Positions 52,061-64,000 are shown, counted from the first letter of the stretch. The stretch: DNA of 64,000 nt from Aphis gossypii (GCF_020184175.1 NC_065531.1:66170806-66234805); one strand, 5' to 3'. Notes: generated by a model from the sequence alone, not told the origin. Translations and numbers: made by a program.

Positions 52061-54751
52061 GTATTAAATAATTCACTTTTTTTTTTTTTAAAACTAGAAA
52101 AAATATTTAAAAACACAACACCAATGAAAATAAAATGTTATTTCAAGATATATTGCAATGGGTAAATACTCGCGGGATTCCCTATGTATGCATATTTATC
52201 CTATATTATAATGATGTATATTATTTTATTCTCTATTTACTATGTTCCAAAGTCTCTATTTACTATGTACTATTATTGTTAATATTCAATTAGTTATTTA
52301 AAGTTTGAATAAAATTATAAATAATAATATAACGCGTTATTCGTTTTGGTAGGTCGGATTATTGTCAATAAATGCATTTAAAAAAGTAATCTAGATGTCA
52401 AATAAGTCGTGTGGGTACCTATATATTATTATTATCAGCAGGTAAGGTTTTAAAAATTGTTTCAAAGTTTAGTCCAGTTAATTTTTTTTTTTTTTTTTGA
52501 TTTCTTCTCGATCAAAAAATATATTTTGTTCCCTATTTACAAACATTAAATTTCACCTTGTAATATTATTAAGAATTTAAGAATGGACAATTTGATAAAC
52601 CGATAAAAATATTATTTATGGTGAAACCAAATATTAATGCAATAGTAATAATTGGATGATATACTATTATATATTATATCCATTAGACATAGACACCACA
52701 TATTATAATTTTAATAAAATCATCAGATATTAAATAATTTTAAAATAATATATTATCTTCAGCTGCAAACTATCATCTATGTATGTAAAATGTATATTGT
52801 AGGTATTCAAAAAATCGCTGGCGTGAATATCCTTCCAAATAATAACTTATAGTGGCATGAAATAAAAAACGTATCGGATAAAATAAAAGTTTTTTTTTTT
52901 CCAAAAGTTATAATGTTCATAACAAACTCAATATTTTGTATTCTATTGTACGGAATGAAAAACAATATTAAAAATATGATAATGTATTATATTATAATAT
53001 TATGTACTATCCTGGAATACTTAAATTAAATGATTGTATCAATAATGTGTTTTTTCATTACATTATTGTTGTTATAGTTTTAAATTAAATTTATGTCAAA
53101 AGTAAAAAACCAATAAATAAAATAATAATATTATAGTGATAGACGTAAGCTAAATTAAATTTTTTTATCATTTTGATATTTTTTCTTATTATTATACAAA
53201 CGAATATATTTACAGTCAATGCTTTGAGTAATAATAAACAAAACTGTGAACTTTATAAATTTATAATATACAATAAATAATAATACAATATACATAAAAC
53301 ACAATAATGACATGTGAACAGAGTGGTAATTCAGTTATGAAATCTCAACGTTATTAATTAATTTTTATTTTTTAACTAATTTGTTAATTAATTAATTTAA
53401 CTATCCATCAGACGTCAACATCGTTTTCTTCAGAGCTGATGAGGCAGATCTCCTACAGGAAACGAATTAGTTGCAAGTTTAGCAGCTGAAGGATTTAAAG
53501 TTTGAATGAGTCTATAATTTGAATTGAAAGTTTTATAATGTTTTGAAGGTTATTGATTTTTTTTTCTTAATTGATAAATTAAAATATAACATAATATAGT
53601 CCGGTATGCACATATATTTATAGTTTATTAGGTATTTTAATATTAAGCTTCCATAAGTGTATGATATTGTTGTTTTTGAATAACAATTATTTATATATAT
53701 ATATATCATAGTTTAAGTTGATAATAATAATATTATTATATTGTACTATACAACAATAAACCAAAAAGGATAAGCAATATCTCTATTGCGTGTTTAGCGC
53801 TCCGGACGAGAGATAATAATAATCATACGAGAAGCGAGTAATTTATATAACTACGGTAACTAATACAAACGTTATATACGTGTACAACCACTATCTATGT
53901 ATATAATACACAATAATTATATTTATTATTTAGGTATCCAAGCGTACATACGCGCGTATATACAGCCGTTATCTGATTGATCGTTATTGTAATGATATAC
54001 GACCTGAGAATGGTATACCGCTTATACCAAGATAATCGCACATAGGTAGCAAGAGTAAAATTATGTAACAATATTTATGTGAACTCCAAAGTGAGCAAAA
54101 ATCGAACAGACAACGAAACAAAATGTAGGAGCGTGTATTAATTTTATATTCAAATGTATAATGAGTACAATTTTATTTTATTTTTTATGATTTGTTTTTC
54201 TTTAGCTCTTGTTTAGCACGATATTTCTATGCGGTCCGTAATCGACCAATTTATTATAATATGACATATTATATTCCACGTGGCATTACCAACGTTTTTT
54301 TCTGTATATTATATGATCCGTTATGAGTGTTACTATTCAATTATCACTATTTAAATGATCTTTAATTCTTATATGCTATTTTTTTCCATTACATCAAATC
54401 CCGTTAGTTATTTGAATTTTCCCGTTTCCATTCAACATTTTTGGCTTCCAAAATTTAATTATACCATATAATATGATAATATATAATAAATACCTTATAT
54501 AGTTTTCCTAATTTTATTTTCTTCAAAAAATTAAATGATTATAGTAACCAATTAAGACCTAGCCTGGATCCTCTGGATTAACGCTGGTCGAATTTGAAAC
54601 ATTAAATTAAACCTCTAACAATACTAGATACAAGGCGAAATAGTATGGTTTTTACTTTTTAGTGTTAATATCCAATAACATTTATATACTACAATTTTCG
54701 TTGCAGAGAAAAAATATCTAGTAGCATGCTACATTTTTATTTTATTAAAAC

Positions 54752-54782
54752 TCTGATACTTAGTAAAGCACTAAGTATCAGA
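54752..54782. repeat. 13-bp perfect hairpin, 5-nt loop
   Basis: TCTGATACTTAGT, loop AAAGC, then ACTAAGTATCAGA, fully complementary. It sits in intergenic DNA with no gene assigned. It could be a transposon terminus, a small structured RNA or chance. Confidence 0.65.
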
Positions 54783-56105
54783 TATAAAAATACACAAATC
54801 CTTGTTATTACTATGGTCTTACGTCGTTACGGTGCAAAGTAAAGACGTGTTGAATATCTAGGTACCTATCAATACTGAGAATAAATTCACCCATGTAATA
54901 GTGAATCATTATCGCCGTATCTATCTATGATGGCTATTATTAGTAATACACGTATGGAAATCTTACTCTTATCGTTATAAAAATTAATTGTAAAATGTAT
55001 GATTATAACTCATTTTCTCATACTCAACAATAATAAATGCATCAAACCTAATTTTTATTTTTACATACCTAGTATAAAAATTTTTCTTTTAAAAGTTGTG
55101 TATCATCCAGTCTTTAAAAATACAGTCTACTAGATGACAAAATATTTCACTAGGCGTCATTTGTGTTTCCTACAGTTTATCTACTAATTTAGAATATGTA
55201 ATGAACATAATATTAGCACTGATGTTTTAGTCTAGACTTTGCTTGGTGATGATATATTGAACTGACCAGTGGTGTAATTAAGACTATTGGTGTTGGAGGA
55301 GGTGTATTTATACATTATATGTAAAAAATATGTTTTTACTACTCAAAAATGTATAATACAAAAAATACAGTTATATACCTACACATGAAAGTTATACATT
55401 ATAGTATATGAATATCTAACTCTAACAACAGCAGCTTATTAGTTTGGTAAATGGCTTAATTGGTTTATATTCATAAGTAATTTTCATATTGATAGTGTAT
55501 ATTTACTTATTAAAATAAAATTTTTTTTTAACATTTTTCGATGATATAGGTTTGTATATAAATAATATTAAATTAGGTATCAATTGATTCTTTGTAATCT
55601 TACCTTTTACAATAATACTTTATTAAACTTCATATTTTTGGTTTCTTCATTAGAACTATCTTTTTTCTTTTTTGTATAATTAACACAAATTTTGGCATTA
55701 TTAATATTATAATTTTAATTTTTAAAAGTAACAAGTTTATTGCACACACGCACAAAAGAAAATGACAAACTATCACAAAAATTAAAAGGACTAATAAATA
55801 TTGAGTTATTAATAATAATTAATGAACACGAACTTATGAAACAAAAAATACATCAATACTGCATATTATAATATGTAGGCTGTACAAAGCCTTAAATATA
55901 ATAATAATATGTACAATGTATATTGTTTAATTAATACCTATGCAATTTTAAGATCGAATCTACTGTTTTTGAGCATCGTGCATACACTGAAGGAAGTTTC
56001 TATTAATAGATTATTGTATTACTATAATATCATAATATAATATCTAACAAAAGAAATAATGTAATCATCCTGAAATTCCCAATTTAATATTAAACTAATC
56101 ATAAA

Positions 56106-56116
56106 TTTATTTTATT
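56106..56116 (-). terminator. possible polyadenylation signal for the SIAH-like gene
   Basis: Two overlapping AATAAA hexamers on the minus strand, the first canonical ones I see downstream of the exon 2 stop at 56895. This would imply a 780-nt 3' UTR or additional exons in between. Confidence 0.25.
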
Positions 56117-56399
56117 AAGATAATTTAATGCACATCTTGTTAACGTTATTTTAGTAGAAAATTGTATTTATCAAAATTTGTATTAATATAGCCGTCTGTA
56201 ATAGAATGTTAGGATAACGCCTTATATTAACATTAAATTACATTAGATTATGAATTTTCTATGCTCAATTGTGTACTATGCTAAAAAAAATAGGCACAAT
56301 ACTACAAAATATTACCTGTGCAGTATGCATTTCTTAAAAAAAAAAATGTCACGGTGGATAGATAAGTTATTCATATCCTTCTGACGGTAATTACGCCAC

Positions 56400-56650
56400 T
56401 AGATTGACCACATATGGCATATACCATATGGCCATAATAAATAATAACGTAGAAACTAGTTTCAAACGCATTGACGGCGACAAAGAGCCACTTACGCTCA
56501 GCCACACAGGACTCGCGAGCGTCGGTGGCGGCGATTTGCACGATCGAAGACGAGGACGTACACACGTCAAACGTATAGTAAAAAAAATCAACTACAGGTC
56601 TGATACTCCGGTGTTTGAGCAACGGTAACGGAAGAATACTCGACGCGTGT
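56400..56650. other. GC-rich island, unassigned possible exon
   Basis: Near-balanced composition. Minus-strand reading contains a perfect GTAAGT donor (GAGC|GTAAGT, GT near 56493-56494) preceded by an open frame (FDVCTSSSSIVQIAATDARE, SCVAE) after a CCTGTAG acceptor-like site. Another open frame exists on the plus strand. It lies 250 bp downstream of the SIAH-like gene's last assigned exon, so it may be an extra 3' exon of that gene or an alternative end. No domain was recognised in any frame. Confidence 0.3.
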
Positions 56651-56894
56651 GCGCGTTTTTTACGAACACGATAAAAAAGACAGGAAAAACTAATATAAAA
56701 GTAAATAATTTAAAAAATTTAAATAAATAAAAACGAAACTTTTCACGATTTAACGTGTAGTTGGAGTACGATTTCGATTGTTCATCGGGCATTGAAACCA
56801 ATTTATCACCATGCGATCAATCGTCGTGACTTGGAACGTCGTGTACATTCCGGTAAAAATTTTCTGGCACCCTGGCTGCAATAACGTGCTCCAG

Positions 56895-57155
56895 TTAATC
56901 ACTCTCGTCCTGCTTGGTCCTTAAGCGGTCGTTTTCGTCGAAACACGTGATACGATACCGTGCGTCCGGCGGCACCTTGTCGACGTCATTCTTTTCGCTT
57001 CGATGGTTGTTCACCATGAACAGTGCCGCCTGGATGCGGGACCGAGAGATCCGGGATATCATCACCCAGATCATGCCGTACGTCGACTGGGCCAGGTATG
57101 TCCGGCGTTGATTCTTTATTATGTCTTTTAAATCGTTCACTTTCAGATGGTTTTG
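56895..57155 (-). CDS. RING/SIAH-type protein, exon 2 (probable diverged Sina-like domain)
   Basis: From a strong acceptor (CTCTCGTGTTTTCAG, AG at 57157-57156) the minus strand encodes 86 residues and a TAA: QNHLKVNDLKDIIKNQRRTY, TYGMIWVMISRISRSRIQAA, LFMVNNHRSEKNDVDK and ARYRITCFDENDRLR. Laid against the Sina substrate-binding fold, WVM, the LF strand and the YRI-x(6)-R positions fall in the same order, but identity is low and the usual C-terminal third is missing. The stop may be genuine, or a donor just before it may lead to a further exon. Composition is coding-like throughout. Confidence 0.6.
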   Translation of the reverse strand, partial: QNHLKVNDLKDIIKNQRRTYLAQSTYGMIWVMISRISRSRIQAALFMVNNHRSEKNDVDKVPPDARYRITCFDENDRLRTKQDESD

Positions 57156-57275
57156 CTGAAAACACGAGAGTGTGTGTTTAAAATAATTAAAATAATTAGG
57201 TATTTGTTTTTTATTAATATTATGTCGATGAGAAAAAACGAAAAACCTTTTTCACACGTCAATAGCGTGTTTTAC
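57156..57275 (-). other. proposed 120-nt intron of the SIAH-like gene
   Basis: GTAAAA donor at 57275 and TTTTCAG acceptor, phase 0 on both sides. It is the only GT-AG pairing I found that keeps both zinc-binding histidines and the exon 2 frame. An alternative donor, GTGTGA, lies 18 bases further in. Confidence 0.4.
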
Positions 57276-58028
57276 GCAATATTCGTGTAAACTAGAGGAG
57301 TGAGATGGTGCATTTCGACGGGTCTGTATCATCGCCTTGGCAGTTATACGGGAAGGGGGAGTATAGGTAGTAAATATAATAAATATATAGTTTCGATGTT
57401 TTAATAATATCATTTGCCACAGTCCAGAATGCGAGCTTGACACGTGCTCGAACAACTGTTCGTACATGCCCAGCCACTGGCACATGGTCACCTGGCACTG
57501 CAGGATGGTCGGCACGTGCGGACATTCGGACTCGTGATTGCTGACGCACCGGACGGAAATAAGTTCGGTGCACCCGTGCTGCCAGTTGGAGCACGTCACC
57601 TTCACCAGAGTAGACGACTCGGTCAGTTTGACGACCGTAGTCGACGTGCCCAACGACTGCAACATCAACGTCCGGCACAGCGGGCAGGGATTTTCTCGGG
57701 CGCTGTTCGTGTTTAGCAGCGTCAGCATGCACGGTTCGCACATCGCGTGCCCGTCGGGGCAGTAGCACGCTATGACCGACACTAGCGTCAGGCATATTGG
57801 ACATTCCAGCGCACGACGGATCTGCCGGGAGATGGTCACGATTTCGTCCGAATCGGACGTCTGCATCGAAACGGAAATCACCTCCACCGACGACAACAAC
57901 GTCGACCCGTCTGCAGCTGTTGTTGTTTGCGAATTATTTTGAGTTGTTGATCTCGGTGACGTCGACGACGACTCTACCGCCACAGCATCCGTCGAAGTTA
58001 AAATCGCCTGCTCCTCCAAAGTTGTCAT
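57276..58028 (-). CDS. RING finger plus SIAH-type zinc-finger protein (putative E3 ubiquitin ligase), exon 1
   Basis: ATG at 58028. A low-complexity Ser/Thr-rich N-terminus (1-70) precedes a RING-HC finger: Cys76, 79, 90, His94, Cys97, 100, 115 and 118. A SIAH-type double zinc finger follows: Cys146, Cys153, His165, Cys169, then Cys178, Cys183, His195, His200, with spacings close to human SIAH1. Such proteins transfer ubiquitin from an E2 to targets bound by the C-terminal domain (family knowledge). Aphids have many SIAH-like paralogues, and this one is divergent. After SHSGLWQ (about residue 205) the frame continues through a less protein-like 46 residues to the proposed donor at 57275; unspliced it would stop at 57252 after 258 residues. 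With exon 2 the product is 337 residues. The N-terminal half is secure, the junction is not. Confidence 0.8.
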
Positions 58029-61000
58029 TACAAAATCACGGCTACGTTACAGACAAAGCGGCAACAAGACACGTTTAAAAAATTGATTTGTTTGTTCTGT
58101 GTATTACAGACAATATATATATACATATATAAGATTAATAACAAAAACGTATTGTCATTATTATAATTAAAATTCAAATCAACCACGATATGTATAATAT
58201 TTTATTATACATGCTTATATACATATATCTTATCAATGACTTTTATATTGAAACTAAAAATATACTGTTTACATTTTTGAATTTTAGTAAGAAATACTTA
58301 TAAGGAAACTCGTATTAAATTCTAGACCCTTATTAGCTCTACAAATTGAATATTTCAACAGTTTTTGACTAGATAAAAAAATAACTTAAAAATATTCGCA
58401 ATTTTTATATTCTAACTTCAAATAAATGCTCATTGAATATTAATAATACAATTAATGAAATGTTTTCGGGAAAAAATAAAACCTACTGTATTACTTTAGT
58501 AGTGAAATAAATAAATATATATTATATTATAATACATAGGTACATATTAATACATACCTACATCATAAAATATGACGTACTAATAGATCGCTCTCGCTCA
58601 GTATCGTTTTGCATTTGTAATAAAAAATACATTTTTATTCATAACAATATGTAACAATACACAATTTTAAAAAAAACAATCAAAATAGTTAATATTTTTA
58701 ATGATTTTAATATACGATTTATACTACTATTAAGTACATCATAGTTTTGTTTTTGTGAGGTAAACGTTGATGAAAAGTAACCAAAGATTATGGCATTAAA
58801 AGAAGTCTGAACATTATATTTTATTTAAACATATGAACTGCTTTTACACAAATATTACATCAACAATATTATTCTCCTATTTTCTAGCGCCTTACTTAAT
58901 TTTGCACAATCCGAATATTATACTCTGATATATTATACTTAGTTAGTTACTTGTTATTGATCTAATATTTAGGTTAGGGTATTTAATTCTCCCCTCGTTG
59001 TAGTATTAATCCACTGATTTAAAAGTAATTTTGCTTTATTTAATAACACTGTTCTACACATAAATGTATTTTAACTTTCTGATTTATTTTTAATATTGTT
59101 TGTATAATTTATTTGGAGAAACTTAGTAAAAATAGATATTAATTAATTAACGCTGAGTTAATAATATTATATTTGAAGTAGTTATTTAGAAAAATAGTTG
59201 AAATACTATAATTTATTAATTTGTTAAAAATTAATTATTTATATTTTATGACTGAATATTTCCATACTGTAATTTTCATAATTGATATATTATGAAACGT
59301 ATGAAGTAAAACCTGTATATTAAATGTGATCATAAATTTGGTAGTTTTTTGATATTACTGATATCTTATTCGGTAAGCATTATATTTGTTTGATCTAAAA
59401 TCATAACAACTTATTGGGCAGTTCTAAATAATGATTCTTAATAGCAAAATTTCAGGGTATTGCGTGAAGCCGTTTAAGTATCTTTTATAAGCGTTTAAAT
59501 TAAAAATTTCGATAAAATTTCTATAATCTTGTTTCAAAATATTTTGTAGTAAAAATTCACAAAAATGTTCCATTTAATGTATACAATTTAAAAATTAATC
59601 ATAAGATTTCTCATTTCCAAATTTAACATACCCATTAAAGTGACTCACTCAAAACTTACTTGTATAACAAAGTGACACCCATTAGCAAACTTTTTTTTAT
59701 TTTAAGTTTACTTAATACTTCGCTGGATGCAGTGCGATAAAAATTATGATTTATTGTAGTTATTAATAATTATAGTTGGGTTTTATGGTTGAAATAAATT
59801 TAGTATATTAATTTAAAAATAACCTTCATTATTTTAATTTTGATATTACATAATTACATATATCATATTATGTTTCAGATTTTCTCAATAAATTGCAATT
59901 AGTGAAAATTTAGATTTCTATTAATTCTTAATACCTATTTGATAATTTTAATGCATTTACATCACGTTTCAGATATATTGTGCACACGAATAAACATTAT
60001 AAGATCTAGTAACGAAATTGTTAGGGTGTGAGATGTGGTCGTGTGCAGTGTGCTTATTAAGTTGAATAAATTCGACTATATAGTTAAGTGACACTAATAT
60101 GTTTATATGAGTACGTTATATACCAGCATTTAGTTACTAAGAAATTGAATTTATACACATTACATGATAAGTTGTGAGAATCTCCCATTAGTGATTATTT
60201 TAATATGGACCTCTACAGCTTGCTGCAGTTTAGACGTTCAATTTAATGTTTTTGGTATGTAAGTAGTAGGAGATATTAAGTATAGTTTAAAAATGTATAA
60301 CTATGGAGGTATCGAGTGAAACCCTGGTTGTGCTATTAATTGCTAGTCCGTTAACAGTTTTGATTTTTATACTATCCTTACTGAAATGTATATCCTATAG
60401 ACATACTCGGGTAATCGGGTAGATAAGTTAGAAATAATAAGAGAGGGTATATTGTTTTGTTAAAACCATAAATTTTATGTGCATTGATAATATTTATAAA
60501 AAGATTAATTTAAAATAAATAAAGGTATGGGTTGATGTACGGTAGGCAAAACTCAAAGTATACAAGTCACGAGTATTTAAATTATTGTTTTATGTAGGTA
60601 CATACTTCTAAAAAAGAAGCTTCGATTTCTATTAGCCATAGAGTAAAAGTCGATCGTAAAAACAACGTTAATATAAAAAATACCTGCTAGTTTTCTTAAG
60701 TATAGTACTCATGTTTATACCTTTGGGTTGTGTAAGTCCCAATCTCATGAGGCAAATTAAATTATAACCGCGCGTTTCTATCATTGGTAGAATATTATAT
60801 AGGTACTGTATCATTTTATAAAAACCTAAAGAGATTGACTCGTTTTATTTGCTCATCAAAATCGATAGATGTATGAAAACTTATCAAAAAATTATTGTAA
60901 ATAATTATAATGATATCATAAATAATTATCTCGAAATAGATGACAACCTCTAAAAAGTTCTAAGTCCAAACATCATTGAAAAAAAAATATTCAAATTTTT

Positions 61001-61114
61001 AAAATTAATAACATTGCTTAACTTAATCTACTACAAATTTTAGTTTTGGTTGGCAACTCTTTATAATCTGTTATCCAAATAAAAGATAGGTATTTGGATT
61101 TTCGCGAATAAAAA
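58029..61114. other. promoter side of the SIAH-like gene, then AT-rich spacer
   Basis: The first about 80 bases are the likely 5' UTR of the minus-strand gene (moderate GC). TA-rich TATATA sequence at 58112-58130 could serve as its TATA region. Beyond that, no gene or element was recognised. Confidence 0.45.
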
Positions 61115-61302
61115 AAATCTATGTATGATCCACCTTATTGCGACCTATACGCGTGTTAAAAAACGAAGCTGCAAACACTAAACACCCTTCCCGAGCCTTA
61201 ACAAATCTATTGATTTAATAACTCTTATTGAAAACGGTTCAGTGGTTTTTGAGTCAATAGAGGATAACGAAAGAAACATTTATTTCTATAAAATATATAG
61301 AT
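61115..61302 (+). mobile_element. LINE-type 3' tail remnant
   Basis: Contains GAAAACGGTTCAGTGGTTTT, then TGAGTCAATAGAGGATAACG and an end in ATTTATTTCTATAAAATATA and TAGAT. This phrase (a GGTTCAG-x-GTTTT-GAG core followed by an A/T-rich terminus) is typical of the 3' untranslated ends of insect non-LTR retrotransposons. Only the tail is present, as expected from 5'-truncated insertion. Target duplications were not resolved. Confidence 0.55.
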
Positions 61303-64000
61303 AATTGCGTTTGTAGTCAGTTCGAAACTTCGAAATATATAATATTATGACTGATGACCGTGTTCCGTTTTATGCACAAAACATGTCCATCGTGCCAAAC
61401 AATTTAAAATAAATGTAATTTTAATATTAATTGAAAATCAACAACCACGTGTGTAATATATTGGCGAACATAAAATAATATCATACGATGATACCAATGT
61501 ACGAGTACCGTGACATAGAATAATAATATATATTGTTATCGCGCGCGTTTTACCGCCACGCTATATAGAATTGAACAATAGCTATAGGAGTGTAGTCGAT
61601 AATTTAAATTTTCAATGTAGAGACGTGATTACAGGTACACCTTTAAAATATAATACAATATCATTCTGTGTTGTGTATGACATTAATTAATTCGTGAATG
61701 GTCACTGTCTATCCATATAACTCAAAACACACGAAATAACCATGCACACTGCACACGTCATAATATTATTATAGATTGTTAGGTACCTATGCTTAAAATA
61801 AATAATAATAATATAATACTATGATAAATCTACGCAAATCGTATTATTATAATATAATTATACGTCATGTATTTTGTACTATAATCTCTCTGTTTACGTC
61901 AATATTAAGTAGATCACATAATATTATACACTATCTATAACATAATTATTACTTATTAGGTATATAGGTACTTATATCATTGTTTGTGAAAATAAAACAG
62001 TAAAACTATATTTTATGATTAAATGTTAAATACAATTATATTTACTTTCAATTAAAAGATAACACAGTCAACTGAATAAATAAAAATATTTAAATGCTGT
62101 CGCTAATACTTAATTTAAATCATATAAAAATATAGTTTTACAATTTTTTGACAAAGATATCACGAGCTCATAACGAAGGATGAAGTCATGATTTTTTCGG
62201 GACAATAATAAGGTAATAAGATGATGATAACAATTTATTATAATATGTATACGAGTATATAGTCATAGATCGATACACCCTACACATTATTATACGTTTA
62301 TACCATCTGAGACGTTTTAAAATAAATTAATCGTTAATGGATTTTAAATTCTGTGACAACAGTATTATATATATATACATATATATTATACACGTATAAC
62401 CAAAATACAAGACAAACGTGGCACGTGCGTTTTCGTCAGTATCAAGTGTCAACCGCAATACATATTGTTATAAGGAGCCGCAGGTGCTCTATTTTCAAAT
62501 ATTTCCGTATCTATTCCATCATATTATTAAAAATAAATAAAAACAGCTGTAAAACAGCCAAACAGTATTATAATAAGTGATAATAATATTAAAGGTAGTA
62601 CCTATATCTTTTATGTCTTCTATGTATATAATTGATTGTACATAGTATGGTATGATAAATTTGAGTAGCTTACACCCAACTAACTGTCCAAGAAAATTTT
62701 TGTACTTTTAAAAATAAAAATTATTTAATAGTTATAATTTAAAAAATATTTCATTATAGAGTTATTACACTTGACGTAATATAACAATCAAATATAAATA
62801 AATATCAGCTTTTCGACTGTGTAGCCAATGACAAATTATTTCCGTATTTTAAGGACAAAAAACATATACATATAATGTGTTAGGGTCACACAAAATTTGG
62901 AGAAAAACTCGTTAGGAAAAAAATAAATTTAGATTGATAAATGACAGATCTTGTATTTTACAAATATTTGAATAATATGAAACTTTTTTTTGGGTGAGGA
63001 GGATGATGTTTATTTAAGTGATACAATATGTTATTATTATTTATTTTTTGTTTTAATAATAATAGTATTTATTGATAAAAAATTATAAATTAAATTTACA
63101 AACATGTTATAAAGCATAAATTAATTGATCTTTGGTTCTCTTTTCAAAATCAAAACTTGTGCAGAAAAGTGAGAGTTTGTGACACAAAGTCGTAAATAAT
63201 TAAGAAAATGAAGAATATAACAAAAAAGAAAATGAATAAGAACAATATTAAATATAAAGATAATAAAACAATTAATAGTATTAAAACATATTATAAGCTC
63301 AAACACAAATTAGGTTGCTCCATTTGGTGCTTTAGCCATTAGTTATTGAAAAAGAACTAGCTAGTTCTTAAAATATCATAGTACTCGTATATTTAGTAGT
63401 ATTTTATTTTATATAATAATAATGATAAAATAGAAAGTTATACTTTTAAATATTATAACAGAGAAAAAGAAAATAATTATTATGACATGTCTACCATTAA
63501 AAGTATTTCTTTAAATTTAAAAGCATTTATCAAGGCATAGACCATGTTAGTTTTAGCTAAAGTATATTATAATATGGCAGTTCTAAGTGACCTTATTTTA
63601 TTACCAATTAAAAAAAAATATATGTTTGAGCCCGTTCGCTTATAATAATCAACATATAACTTTTTAAACAATATTTTATAGAAAATGATAAATGTTTTAC
63701 TGTCACTTATATTTATACAGTTTTTTTTTATAAAGACAGTAAGTTTAATTCAAGGTTATAGTTCCTAAACTTACCCATAGATACCTACATTCATCCTGGA
63801 TTATTCAAAAAAATGAGGGCATATGTGGCAGCCTAAGCCTTGCAGTTAATCAGCTTGCAGCAGCTGCTAGCATAAGTACATACTTAGCACTTGCTAAAAT
63901 TATACTTGAGTCCCGATTTACCATGTAATTATAGAAACAATTTTATATATTGGACTTTTAGTTAATCTAAAAAGTCAAAAATAAAAATGTATCACTTTAA
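61303..64000. other. AT-rich spacer to window end
   Basis: No gene was recognised. A minus-strand open frame at 63121-63306 is Ile/Phe/Leu-rich and looks compositional. A mixed-composition patch at 63815-63915 has no identified function. Confidence 0.55.

Larger units (their letters stand above)
52061..56370. other. AT-rich spacer
   Basis: No gene was recognised apart from a possible terminal exon after TTTTCTTCAG at 53434 (AGCTGATGAGGCAGATCTCC onward) and the hairpin at 54752. An AATAAA occurs at 53755. Confidence 0.5.

Noticed and set aside
57292..57804. 170-codon minus-strand open frame inside the SIAH-like exon
   Set aside because: It overlaps the RING/SIAH frame in another phase; the zinc-binding pattern is only in the other frame.
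57444..58078. Plus-strand open frames antisense to the SIAH-like exon
   Set aside because: Antisense shadows of a GC-rich coding exon, with no domain or splice support.
1..64000. CRISPR array, bacterial operon or prophage-like system
   Set aside because: No regularly spaced direct repeats, no Shine-Dalgarno-led gene clusters; the gene structure is eukaryotic with spliceosomal introns.

Overview
This is an AT-rich, intron-rich insect window. It is most likely from an aphid: TA-rich spacers carry frequent AGGTACCT and TACGAGTA words, genes are widely spaced, introns are long, and decayed hAT-type, Tc1/mariner-like and LINE sequence is scattered throughout. There are no bacterial operons, CRISPR arrays, rRNA genes or convincing tRNAs. 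Species assignment is inference from composition and style, not from a search.

The one complete, well-supported gene lies on the + strand at 15569-23835. It has eight coding exons joined by canonical GT-AG introns whose phases all agree, encoding a 515-residue PLP-dependent aromatic amino acid decarboxylase-family enzyme. Residue numbers match the pig DOPA decarboxylase scale exactly: Lys303 (PLP Schiff base), Asp271, Ala273 and Tyr332 are present. Position 192 is Asn, not His. This marks it as the insect 3,4-dihydroxyphenylacetaldehyde (DHPAA) synthase/alpha-methyldopa-resistant (amd) branch, a cuticle-sclerotisation enzyme, rather than DOPA decarboxylase. A polyadenylation signal lies at 24454. 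Upstream noncoding exons and promoters are suggested at 10540-10886, 13125 and 15522.

The second gene is on the - strand at 56895-58028. It encodes a RING plus SIAH-type zinc-finger protein with a probable, strongly diverged Sina-like C-terminal domain in a second exon. The RING/SIAH part is clear; the exon junction is my best reading-frame-consistent model and is not certain.

Weaker gene evidence: a signal-peptide-bearing first exon on the - strand (47464-47751), possibly from an ionotropic-receptor-like or other secreted protein; a chain of exon-like blocks on the + strand at 49330-53500 that looks like a spliced transcript of unknown coding status; and leader-like GC-rich blocks with splice donors at 10540-10886 and 27020-27183.

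Mobile DNA: a 195-bp hAT-type MITE with a perfect 8-bp target duplication (29624-29818), a second hAT-like MITE (44822-45009), an 850-bp hAT-like element with diverged ends (9398-10247), an 845-bp TA-flanked inverted-repeat element (6052-6896), a degraded LINE reverse-transcriptase C-terminus (39200-39760) and a LINE-type 3' tail (61115-61302). Fossil coding sequence of unknown origin sits at 15-167 and 12075-12419. The rest is AT-rich spacer with microsatellites and short palindromes in which no gene was recognised.
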